Positions 1-9,000 of a stretch of 37,914 nucleotides of DNA are shown here, piece by piece (position 1 is the first letter of the stretch; every line of letters starts with the position of its first letter). The translations under genes and the position numbers were made by a program. Source of the stretch: Ruminiclostridium sp. (GTDB lineage Bacteria > Bacillota > Clostridia > Oscillospirales > Ruminococcaceae); assembly GCA_016282095.1 (NCBI GenBank), contig JAEEJW010000163.1, forward strand, positions 1 through 37,914. The letters run 5' to 3'. The notes under the pieces are model-generated. The model saw only the letters and a list, made by a program, of their open reading frames with translations. It did not search any database and was not told the DNA's origin.

Positions 1-61
1 CTGTTTAGGACAGTATTGAATACCAGACAGATTCTACTGGTCGGACGAACAGCGAAGAGCG

Positions 62-3000
62 ATGGATCACCGCGGCAAGGCCTGCATAGTCGCGGCTGCC
101 GCCGGAAGCGGAAAGACCGCGGTGCTGGTGGAGCGCATAACCCGGCTGCTCATGGGCATCAGCGGGAATGAAGACGGCAGCGTCGCCAGGACGGAACCGG
201 TAAAAGCCGACGAAATGGTGATAACGACTTTCACGAACGCCGCAGCCGCCGAAATAAAGGCAAGGATAGAAGCCTCGCTGGAAAAGCTGGCGGAAGACCC
301 GGCAGCAACGGACGCCGACAGGGCGCTCATAGCGGATCAGCAGCTCCGGCTGCGGGACGCGCACATCAGTACCACACACGCGCTGTGCGCGGAGCTTCTG
401 CGCCGGTACAGCAATACCGCCGGACTGCGCCCGGATTTCAAGGTGCTGGACGCTTCGCAGACCGACCTGTTCAGGGCGCAGGCTATGAAAGCCGTCATGG
501 AGAAGTTCTGTGAAGCCCCGGAGGACGCGGAGAAGCGCGAGCTGCTCTACGGCTGGTATGCCGGCGAGAACGACGACAGCATCGAGGCTATGATAGATTA
601 CCTGTACCGGTTCTCCCGGAAGACTCCGGACCCGGAGGCCTTCTTCGGCAGGTGGCTGGGCTGGTATAAGAATCCGGCAAGCTACAACGGCAGGATACGG
701 AAGCTCTACAACGAGCGGGTGCGGAAAGAGCTGGCAGATGTGCTGGATAATATCCGCGCCGGAATAAAAGCCCTCGTTCCGCTGACGAAACAGGCTCCCG
801 CCGCGCCCGCAAAGGGTAAGGCTCTTGCCGCGAACCCCATGGAACCCGTGGGCGAAGTCTGGGAAAGGCTGCTGGCGGATTATGACGCGGCTGTGTACGG
901 AGCGCCGGATTTCCGGGAAAAGCTGAAAGCCGCCAATGCGGCTTTTGCGGCCGCCGCAAAGACCCCGGACGCCTCGGGAAAGAAGAAGATCATCGACCTG
1001 AATACGACTTCAAAGCAGGTACCCGCAGATGAGATGAAAGCCCTCATCTCACAGCTGAAAGCCGACTGCAAGGCGCTCGCGAAGAGCACCGCGGAGCTGC
1101 GGCCTTTCGACGAGGATATGAAGGCCTGCGCACCTGTGCTGGAAGCCCTGCTGGAGCTTGAAAAGCGCTTCGCGGACGACTATTCGGCACGGAAGGCGGA
1201 GCTGGGAGGGCTTGACTTCGACGATCTGGAGCATACGATGCTCGATATCCTGCGGGAAAAGCCCGGCCCCGATGCCGACCCGGACGCGGAAAGCGTTCAG
1301 AGCGCTGTCGCGAAAGAGATCGCGGATACCATAAAGGTCATAATAGTCGATGAGTTCCAGGACAGCAACGAGGTGCAGTACGAGCTGTACCGCCTTATAT
1401 CCCGGAACAAGGAGAACCTGTTCTTTGTGGGAGACCTGAAGCAGTCCATATACCGTTTCCGCGGCGCAGACCCGCTGGTTTTCCGCAGGCTGTCCGAGGA
1501 CGACCCGGACTTTGAGGCAATACCGCTGAACAGGAACTTCCGCAGCCGCGAGGCTGTCATAAACACCGCGAATACGATATTCGGAGCCTGCATGACCAAG
1601 GAGCTCGGCGACGTGGACTACAACGACGGCTGCAAGCTGGTCTTCGGCGCGAGCTATACTCCCGATACCCCGGAAAACAGGACCGAATTCATCGAGATAT
1701 ACGGTCAGAACGACACCGAAGCCCGTCAGGCCGAAGCGAGATACGTTGCGGACCGTATAAAGAAGATGACGGCGGAAGGCTTCAAGGTGTCCGACGGAGA
1801 GGGCGGACTGCGCCCCTGCCGCTACGGGGATTTTGCGATCATAATGCGCAGCTATACCAACTACGCACGCATATACACCAACGCGCTGGACGAAGCCGGC
1901 ATACCCGGCGAAGCCAAGGACGACGAGGAATACACGGACCTTGAGGAGGTGCGGTATCTTCTCGCTCTGCTGAGAGTCATCGACGACCCCTACCGCGACG
2001 AGGACCTTGCCGCCGTCCTGATGCGCGAACCATACAGGCTGAGCGCGGACGAACTTGCGGAAATAAAGCTCACCGACCGTTACAGCCTGCTGGACGGGCT
2101 GAAAGTCAGGGCGAAGCTCGGCGGCACTTACGCCGCGATCCTCGGGAAGCTCCGCGAAACGTACCGTGACAGGCCTCTGCCCGACGGAAGCGAACTTGCC
2201 GGAATCCTGTCACGGCCTCCATACAGCCTCGGCAGCGAAGATCTGAACGAGCTGGCACTCTACGGCAGGGGCAAGCACAAGTACCTCTGGACGGGACTGA
2301 AAGCTTACGCCGAAAAAAACGAAAAGGCGGCGGCTGTACTGCGCGAGATCGAGGACTACCGCGCCTTTGCGGCGGAGAACTCCCCTGCCCGGCTTATCCG
2401 GAGGATCTGCGACGAAAGCATGATACTCCCGTCTTTCGAGGCGGAAAAGAGCGGCCGCAAGAAACTCGCTAACCTGCGGCTCATGCCGCACTATGCCGAG
2501 GATTTCCCCGGCGGCGAGAGCGCGAGCCTTTACGATTTCCTGCGGTATCTCGAGACCCTGCGCCGCCGCAGGATAAAGCTCGTCAGGGCAGAAGGCGACA
2601 GCCGCGCCGCCGACGCTGTGCGGATAATGACCGTTCACGGCTCAAAAGGCCTCGAATTTCCGATATGCTTCATGGTGAACCTGCCGTCCCAGCCGGGAGT
2701 AAGGCGCGACAACCCGAACATTATCTGCGACACGGCCTACGGTATCGGAATGACGGTGAGAGACGGAGATCACCTGCTGAAAATCGAAAACTTCCTGGAC
2801 AGAACGATTTCCGAGGAATACAGGCGGCTTGAGCTCAGCGAGTCCATGAGACTCCTGTATGTGGCGGTGACCCGCGCAAGGGAAAAGCTGATAATCACAG
2901 TGCCGAACCCGCCGAAAAACATAAATGACAGCCACTGGGGCTGGATAAGAACAAGCTGCGAAAACGCCGGAGACGACGCGCCCATAACCTTCACGGCATA

Positions 3001-3817
3001 CAATGCGGAGGATATAGAAGCGGAGATCTCCGCAGATGACAATGCCGCCGCGGCTGACGACACAGCCCCGGCGGCGGACACGATAGATATTGACCCGGAT
3101 TACGCGTACCGGGATTCGGCGCGGCTCCCGGCAAAGTTCACCGCCACGCAGATAGGCGTGAAGAACGTTAAGGCCAACGACCGCCCCGACGATACGGCAT
3201 TCCGTGTGCTGCGCGTTCCCTCGTTCCTTAAAGCCGGCGAAAGCTCAAAGCTCACCGGAAAGAAGCGCGGCGACGCTTACCACAAGGCAATGGAGCTGCT
3301 GGACTTCACGACTCCGCCCGACAGGGCAGCCGAAGCCCTCGGCCGCCTGTACGCCAACGGCGCTCTCACACAGGCCGAGCGCGAATCGATCAATGACGAG
3401 GACATCGTTTATTTCCTTGAAAGCGGTCTGTGCAGGCGCATGAATGCCTGCGGCGCGGACAACATCTACAAGGAGCATCCGCTGTTCTACGAGCCCGACG
3501 ACGAGGAACTGCGGCTGATCTGCGCGCAGTACGGCATCGAAGCGTGGAACGACAGCGAAAAACCGTTCATTCAGGGCATCACAGACCTGTTCTTCGTGGA
3601 GAACGGCGAAATAGTGCTGGTGGACTATAAGACAAACGTAAACACCACGCCGGAGGCTCTTGCCGAGGAATACCGCGGCCAGCTGGCGATATACGCCCAT
3701 GCCCTCACGGAATCAATGGGAATGCGGGTAAAAGAGAAGATACTCTACTCCTTCTGGCTCGAAAGCGAGGGCCGCAAAAACGGCGGATCCGGCAGAGGAA
3801 CGATCGTCATTCAATGA
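62..3817 (+). CDS. addA: ATP-dependent helicase/nuclease subunit A (AddA)
   Basis: This is the helicase-nuclease subunit of AddAB, which processes double-strand breaks for RecA-dependent repair in Gram-positive bacteria. Counting from the ATG at 62, the Walker A loop GSGKT is at residues 15-19, the DEFQDS Walker B motif at 430-435, the late UvrD-type motif VTRAREKL near 935, and a RecB-family nuclease domain at the C-terminus with H1074 (GDAYHK), D1175 (TDLFF) and D1188-Y-K1190. The length of 1251 residues fits the family. The start is uncertain. In-frame codons upstream (20-61) encode the expected Q-motif region (YWSDEQRRA before M1), but a stop at 17-19 leaves no ATG, GTG or TTG in that frame, so either a rare ATA start or a one-base frame error is involved. 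addB would be expected just upstream, outside the window. The 3' end overlaps the convergent lipoprotein gene by 11 bases. Confidence 0.95.
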   Translation: MDHRGKACIVAAAAGSGKTAVLVERITRLLMGISGNEDGSVARTEPVKADEMVITTFTNAAAAEIKARIEASLEKLAEDPAATDADRALIADQQLRLRDAHISTTHALCAELLRRYSNTAGLRPDFKVLDASQTDLFRAQAMKAVMEKFCEAPEDAEKRELLYGWYAGENDDSIEAMIDYLYRFSRKTPDPEAFFGRWLGWYKNPASYNGRIRKLYNERVRKELADVLDNIRAGIKALVPLTKQAPAAPAKGKALAANPMEPVGEVWERLLADYDAAVYGAPDFREKLKAANAAFAAAAKTPDASGKKKIIDLNTTSKQVPADEMKALISQLKADCKALAKSTAELRPFDEDMKACAPVLEALLELEKRFADDYSARKAELGGLDFDDLEHTMLDILREKPGPDADPDAESVQSAVAKEIADTIKVIIVDEFQDSNEVQYELYRLISRNKENLFFVGDLKQSIYRFRGADPLVFRRLSEDDPDFEAIPLNRNFRSREAVINTANTIFGACMTKELGDVDYNDGCKLVFGASYTPDTPENRTEFIEIYGQNDTEARQAEARYVADRIKKMTAEGFKVSDGEGGLRPCRYGDFAIIMRSYTNYARIYTNALDEAGIPGEAKDDEEYTDLEEVRYLLALLRVIDDPYRDEDLAAVLMREPYRLSADELAEIKLTDRYSLLDGLKVRAKLGGTYAAILGKLRETYRDRPLPDGSELAGILSRPPYSLGSEDLNELALYGRGKHKYLWTGLKAYAEKNEKAAAVLREIEDYRAFAAENSPARLIRRICDESMILPSFEAEKSGRKKLANLRLMPHYAEDFPGGESASLYDFLRYLETLRRRRIKLVRAEGDSRAADAVRIMTVHGSKGLEFPICFMVNLPSQPGVRRDNPNIICDTAYGIGMTVRDGDHLLKIENFLDRTISEEYRRLELSESMRLLYVAVTRAREKLIITVPNPPKNINDSHWGWIRTSCENAGDDAPITFTAYNAEDIEAEISADDNAAAADDTAPAADTIDIDPDYAYRDSARLPAKFTATQIGVKNVKANDRPDDTAFRVLRVPSFLKAGESSKLTGKKRGDAYHKAMELLDFTTPPDRAAEALGRLYANGALTQAERESINDEDIVYFLESGLCRRMNACGADNIYKEHPLFYEPDDEELRLICAQYGIEAWNDSEKPFIQGITDLFFVENGEIVLVDYKTNVNTTPEALAEEYRGQLAIYAHALTESMGMRVKEKILYSFWLESEGRKNGGSGRGTIVIQ

Positions 3818-4352
3818 TGACCACCGCGTTCTCCTCGTCCTCACCGGCGCGCTCCAGCGGAGCGAACTTCGTGATGCCGACGGAGAGCTTACCCTCATCG
3901 GAGGTCATCGATACGGGAGTGTTGTCCTCACCGAAGACCACGGTGCAGCCGCCGGGGCCCGTGTTCCCGGAGACCGCGGAGGTGCTGTACCCGCTGCTGA
4001 CGACGGAACCGCTGCCGGCAGCAGCCTCATAGGCATCGACTATCGCCCGCGCCATGCTGACGGTGTCGCTGCCGATATCCGCGGCGCTCTCCATATCGTA
4101 CATTTTCAGCTTCGTTTCGCCGTCCCTGACCGTAATGACCAGTCCCTCCACCGGGTACGGCGACGTTATGCAGAATTCCCATATCCCGCGTTCAAGGCGG
4201 CGTATCTGCGCGGTGCAGTTCCTGCCCTCATAGCTGATATCGGCCTCGGCGCTGAACGATATGTCCATATCCGGCGGCTGCGGAGCATTCCCCGCTGCCT
4301 GACAGGCGGACAGAGCAAGTATCATCGGAACAATAAAAACAAGACGCTTCAC
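3807..4352 (-). CDS. small secreted lipoprotein of unknown function
   Basis: I do not recognise a family. The 181-residue product begins with a lipoprotein signal (MKRLVFIVPMILALSAC), with the lipobox cysteine at C17, so it should be anchored to the outer face of the membrane. The mature part is a small, mostly polar domain, moderately rich in Ser and Gly around residues 110-135, with no further membrane segment. The start is a GTG at 4350-4352, chosen because a strong ribosome site (GGAAAGGAAGG, about 4358-4371) lies just upstream and the signal peptide begins there. The start codon lies inside a 14-bp inverted repeat (4344-4396). It sits 51 bases after nnr on the same strand and may be cotranscribed with it. 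Its 3' end overlaps the addA 3' end. Confidence 0.75.
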   Translation of the reverse strand: MKRLVFIVPMILALSACQAAGNAPQPPDMDISFSAEADISYEGRNCTAQIRRLERGIWEFCITSPYPVEGLVITVRDGETKLKMYDMESAADIGSDTVSMARAIVDAYEAAAGSGSVVSSGYSTSAVSGNTGPGGCTVVFGEDNTPVSMTSDEGKLSVGITKFAPLERAGEDEENAVVIIE

Positions 4353-4396
4353 GGTTTACCTTCCTTTCCTTCAGGGAAGAAAAAACCGTGAAGCGT
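4344..4396 (-). promoter_or_regulatory. hairpin over the lipoprotein start codon, with following U-rich tract
   Basis: Positions 4344-4357 and 4383-4396 form a perfect 14-bp inverted repeat (ACGCTTCACGGTTT and its complement) with a 25-base loop. Read on the minus strand, the loop carries the ribosome site and the downstream arm contains the GTG start. Three bases past the arm comes CTTGTTTTT. It could be the terminator of nnr, an attenuator, or a translation-masking structure. Which of these applies is inference. Confidence 0.5.
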
Positions 4397-4403
4397 TTTC
4401 TGT

Positions 4404-5933
4404 TCAGCGTTTCATCAGCTCCGGCAGTATTCCGGGCAGATCGCGCGGCAGGAGCCCCGCCTTTCCGAGCCTCAGTGCCAGCGTGTCCGCTGCCAGCCCG
4501 TGCAGATATGCTCCCAGTGCCGCGGCGTGCAGAGGCTTGACACCCTGCGCGGCCAGTGAGGCTATGATGCCTGCCAGCACGTCACCGCTGCCGCCCTTGG
4601 CGAGACCCGCGTTGCCCGTGGTGTTGACAAAGACTTCGCCCGCCGGAGAGGCTATGACGGTATTGACGCCTTTCAGCACGGTTATGCAGCCGTACTCCTC
4701 AGCGAACTTCTTTGCGGCACCGAACCTGTCGCTCTGTATCTCCGCCACCGGCCGCCCCGTCATACGGGAAAATTCGGCAGGGTGCGGCGTGACGATCACG
4801 GTCTTTTTGCTTTCCTTCAATATATTTATATTCGGAGCAATCGAATTAAGACCGTCCGCGTCAATAATTACAGGACAATCGGCGCGTTTTATGACATTTT
4901 CTGTCATTTCTGCGGTGCTTCTGTTGTTTCCGAGGCCGCAGCCCACCAGCACGGCGGTGAATTTCGTCCTTACCAGCTCGTCCGATACGAGGCTTACCGC
5001 CTTTTCGTTTATAAAGCCGTCAAAGTCCTGCTCCAGCGGCAGATATACCGCCTCGGGTATCGCGGAAGCCACGGCGTTTATAACGCGCGCAGGCGTCGCC
5101 AGCGTGCAGAGCCCCACTCCCGTGCGCAGCGCCCCGTCAGTGGAGAGCATCGCCGCTCCGGTATAGAACGCGCTGCCGCTGATGTTCAGCAGCCTGCCGT
5201 AATCGCCCTTGTGGGATACCGCTTTTCTCTGGGGCAGCATACCGAGCAGCGCGTTATCGGACAGCACCGCTTCAAAGCCCTCATACATGGTGCGGGGTAT
5301 GCCTATGTCGGTGAGTATTATCTGCCCGCAGCTCTCATAAGCCGGGTGAGAATAGAGCCCGCGCTTCATTGCCGCGAGGACTATGGTAAAATCGGGGCGG
5401 AACGCGTTCTCCGCGATCTCGCCTGTGTCGCTGTTTATGCCGCTGGGAACGTCTACGGAGATGCGCACTCCGGAGCAGTTCTCGTTAGTGTAGGCAAAGA
5501 GCTCCGACACCGTCTGGTCAAGCTCTCCGTGAAAGCCCGTGCCGAACACGCAGTCGATGACCGCGTCACAGTTGGCTATGGCGTACTGCACCGTTTCCTT
5601 GCGGTGAACGTAGAGCGTGGACTTTATGGCGCGCTCATACACCGAGTAGCACTCGCGGGCGCACTCGGACTTCGGCAGATCCTGCACGAACACAAGTATG
5701 GCATTCGCTCTCGCCGTGGTCAGCAGGTCGGTGATGACGATGCCGTCGCCGCCGTTGTTGCCGCGCCCGGCAAGTATGACCACGTCCTTGCCCTCCACAT
5801 TGCCGAGTATCTTCGAGATACGCGAAAAACACGCCTCACCCGCGTTCCGCATCAGCTTCATATAGGAGATGCCCGCGCTGTCGGCGTTTGCTTCCGCTGT
5901 TCTCATCTGCTCGTTCGTGACAGTAAACCGCAT
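4404..5933 (-). CDS. nnr: bifunctional NAD(P)H-hydrate repair enzyme (epimerase + ADP-dependent dehydratase)
   Basis: This cytosolic metabolite-repair enzyme epimerises R-NAD(P)HX and then dehydrates S-NAD(P)HX back to NAD(P)H using ADP. The N-terminal YjeF epimerase domain (about 1-215) carries GRGNNGGDG at residues 56-64. The C-terminal ribokinase-like dehydratase domain (about 225-505) carries HPAEFSRM and the terminal GGSGDVLAG motif, whose Asp near 451 is the expected catalytic residue. The length of 509 is normal for the fused form. The ATG at 5931-5933 is preceded by GAGGCGG at a suitable distance. It lies downstream of the zinc-ribbon membrane protein on the same strand, separated by 81 bases that hold a GC-rich hairpin. 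Confidence 0.95.
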   Translation of the reverse strand: MRFTVTNEQMRTAEANADSAGISYMKLMRNAGEACFSRISKILGNVEGKDVVILAGRGNNGGDGIVITDLLTTARANAILVFVQDLPKSECARECYSVYERAIKSTLYVHRKETVQYAIANCDAVIDCVFGTGFHGELDQTVSELFAYTNENCSGVRISVDVPSGINSDTGEIAENAFRPDFTIVLAAMKRGLYSHPAYESCGQIILTDIGIPRTMYEGFEAVLSDNALLGMLPQRKAVSHKGDYGRLLNISGSAFYTGAAMLSTDGALRTGVGLCTLATPARVINAVASAIPEAVYLPLEQDFDGFINEKAVSLVSDELVRTKFTAVLVGCGLGNNRSTAEMTENVIKRADCPVIIDADGLNSIAPNINILKESKKTVIVTPHPAEFSRMTGRPVAEIQSDRFGAAKKFAEEYGCITVLKGVNTVIASPAGEVFVNTTGNAGLAKGGSGDVLAGIIASLAAQGVKPLHAAALGAYLHGLAADTLALRLGKAGLLPRDLPGILPELMKR

Positions 5934-5951
5934 AATATATTACCGCCTCTG

Positions 5952-5983
5952 AGACGGGCGGGGATATGCTCCCCGCCCTGTCT
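5952..5983 (-). other. GC-rich hairpin between the zinc-ribbon gene and nnr
   Basis: GGGCGGGG (5956-5963) and CCCCGCCC (5971-5978) form a perfect 8-bp stem with a 7-base loop, and AGAC/GTCT can extend it past a one-base bulge. No U-tract follows on either strand, so a simple intrinsic terminator is unlikely. It could be an mRNA processing or stability element, or a weak terminator. Confidence 0.45.
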
Positions 5984-6014
5984 GCCTTTCATCTGACTTT
6001 CTTGTCTGTACGGA

Positions 6015-9000
6015 TCACAGACTGCGCCTGAATTCCAGTATAATGCTCTCGGCACCATCCGGGATCTTACCGTCGTCCGTGAGCTCGGTCTGTGTTACGA
6101 CCAGCGTATCATCGGTGGCGTTGTAGGCACCGGTCTCCATGAGGTTGTCGCCGGCGTTCTCAACGTAGTAAGCGTCATCGAAGGCAGAGATCACAAGTAC
6201 CTGCGTACCCTCGGCATTCGAGAGCAATATGTCATACTCCGAGATCGTCATGTAGGAAGTGATATCCTCGACCTTCCGATTGCTCTTCTTCGCGATATCC
6301 TCCATTGTTGTGCCGTTGACGCTGTAAAGCACCCAGTCGCCCATATAACCGACGGTGAAGGGGGATTCTGTTCTGATGAATGTGCTTTCCGTATCATTGT
6401 CTGTCTGATCAATGACCTTGATCTGATCGGTCTCGGCGCTGTAAAGAAGATCGCCCAGATCCTCCATTTCACTGCTGATCGCGTCAAAACCGCCTGCCTT
6501 GGGATTGATGAAGCTGTAGCTTAAGGAACCGTCAACAGTCATTATACCGTTCGAGCTTACCGCGAACGTTATTTCCTCGCTTCCCACCATACCTGTCCAT
6601 CTGCCCACGATATCGGATATTTCGGGATTTTCCTTGACCTCACCGAAGGGCATATCACCGATGCCTCCTGCCGTGACATTGCCGCCGCGGTCAAGGATAT
6701 AGTAGGTGTACTTGTCGCCGTCGATAAGGCAGAGTACCAGAGTGCCGTCATGCTCGGCCCAGATGCTTCCGATGAGGTCGCTTTCTTCTTCGGCGGCCAT
6801 AAGGCTCGGGTAAACATCGTATTCGCCTTCAAAGTAGATGCTCTTGTTGAAGTAGAATGTCCTGAACACATCACCGTCGGCGGTAAGGCTGATATTACCG
6901 GGTTCGCTGCTGTCGTCGATGATCGCTGTCATATTGACTTCGGAAGGAACAAGGTCTTCCACCAGGAATTCGCCGTACTGGTCAACTACCGGCCATGTAC
7001 CGGACATGCTGCCGTCAGCGACAGGCGCGTCTGTGCTGCCGTCGCCCCACTTCAGCTCGGACTTTGTGGCCTCGCAGTAGCTTCCCACATGGACGGTCCT
7101 GCTGCCTTCGTCAAGGGTGTAGCCGGCTGTGGGAACATAATCGTTCTCTTCCAGCGCATACCAGCCGAAGAAGCTGCCGTTGGAGAAGTCCTCCGCTGTG
7201 GGCAGGCCGCCCTTGCCCTGTTCAAGGTATGTTCCGGCAGGAAGTACCAGCGTACCTACGAATTTGCCGTTGTAGAAATATACGCCCGCTTCAAGATCCG
7301 ACTGGTCGGAAGCGGAGATGAATGTGCCGGCCATATCCGCGAAGCCTTCCGCAAAGCCGCGGAAACCTCTTTCGTTCTCGTCGGTCACCGCGGTCCACTT
7401 GCCGTTGCCGTCGGAGGCTATGATGAATATGAGCTTGCCGTTCAGCTCGTTGGAAGAATATGTGAGCTTGCCGCTGCTGCCGAGTTTTCTGCTTGCCGCA
7501 GACGCTATGTCCGCCGCGATGCCGTTGAGTTCCTCAACGGACTTCTGTTTTGCGGGAAGCTCCGTTGTATAGGACTCACCCTGCATAAGACGGGGATAGG
7601 AGCTGCAGATGAAATCTCCGACCTCATTGCCGTATATCGCATCCTCGTCGTCCCACGGGAACACGCCGTCAATATAGCAGAATATGTCGGGGGTCTTGAG
7701 GGGCAGATCGTAGTAATCGTCCGTAAGAGCGACGAAAACGCCGGCTATACCGTCGGAAACTCTGCTGTCGAAACGTACTTCCGCGTAAACGGAATCAAAG
7801 CTGCTGTCGGTATAGGTGATGCCGGAAACTCCCGCATCATCCAGAACATTGAGGACACCGTCATCATAATACAGTCTGATGACGCCGCTGTCGCAGCCGT
7901 TCTTAACTGCATTCTTCACGGTATCTGCGAGGCCGTCAGAGATCATCGACGCGCAGGTGTCCGCGTAGAAGTCCGAGCTGTATTCGTCATAAGCTGCATA
8001 ATGGCTCTTCTTTGCGGCTGCACCGGGATCAACGGGCTCGGGGCCGGGGCCGCCGATCTGACCGATCAGATTCTCAACGCCGAGGCGTGTAATTGTATTC
8101 TGCGCCCATCCGGTGATGTCTTCGAAGAACTGGTTCTTGTCTGCTTCGCTTTCAAGATCGATATCCCTGGACTTGTCGGGAGCCGTGAATGTATCTCCGG
8201 TCTTTACATTATCCAGGCTGAATTTTACAGAGCCGATCTCACCGGCACTGATGCTGAACCGGGAGTCAAGCTTATCGCCGTTCACTTCCGTGCTGAAAGC
8301 TATCTCGATCTTCTTCAGCTCGTTTATGAACTTGTCGCTGTCCATGCCGTTCGTGATGCCGCTGTCTTCGAGCATCATGTCACCGGCGAAGCTGTTGCTC
8401 ATATTATCGTTGTATATATCGGGCAGTTCCGGGCCGCTGCCGGACGACTTCTTCAGCGAATCGAAGAATTTGTCGGGGTCTGCGAGGGTTATGCTGTAAC
8501 TGCCGACGGATATATCCCTGCCGAGCCACTGTGCCTTGCCAACGTTGCTGTAATTCACCTTTACGGCCAGTTCCATGTCATTCGCATCCATCTTCGCGGA
8601 GATCAGCATTGTGCCGTTCTTTCCGTCGTCCTTGGTACTGTTGAATATGGAAACGCGTGCGTTCTTGCCGTTCTTGTCGGTGTAGACGAACTCGGTGTTC
8701 GCAGCTTTTGTGCCGATAACTTTCACGTCGATGCGGTCAGCTGCCGAATCGGGAGCCAGTGTATAACCGGAAGCGAGAACGTTGTTATGTACGTCCACGA
8801 GATGATGCAGAGTGATGCTCGTTCTCATCTTAATATCGGCGTTGAATATCTTCTTGTAGTCTTCCTCGGCTACATCGAACTTATCCTTCGCGTAGCTTAT
8901 CAGATAAGCGTCGTTCTGCATGAACGAGAAGATCTTCTTCAGCACATCGTCAAGCTGCTCCGAAGTCAGCGTAATGGAGACTTCCGTACCCTTGGCTTCC

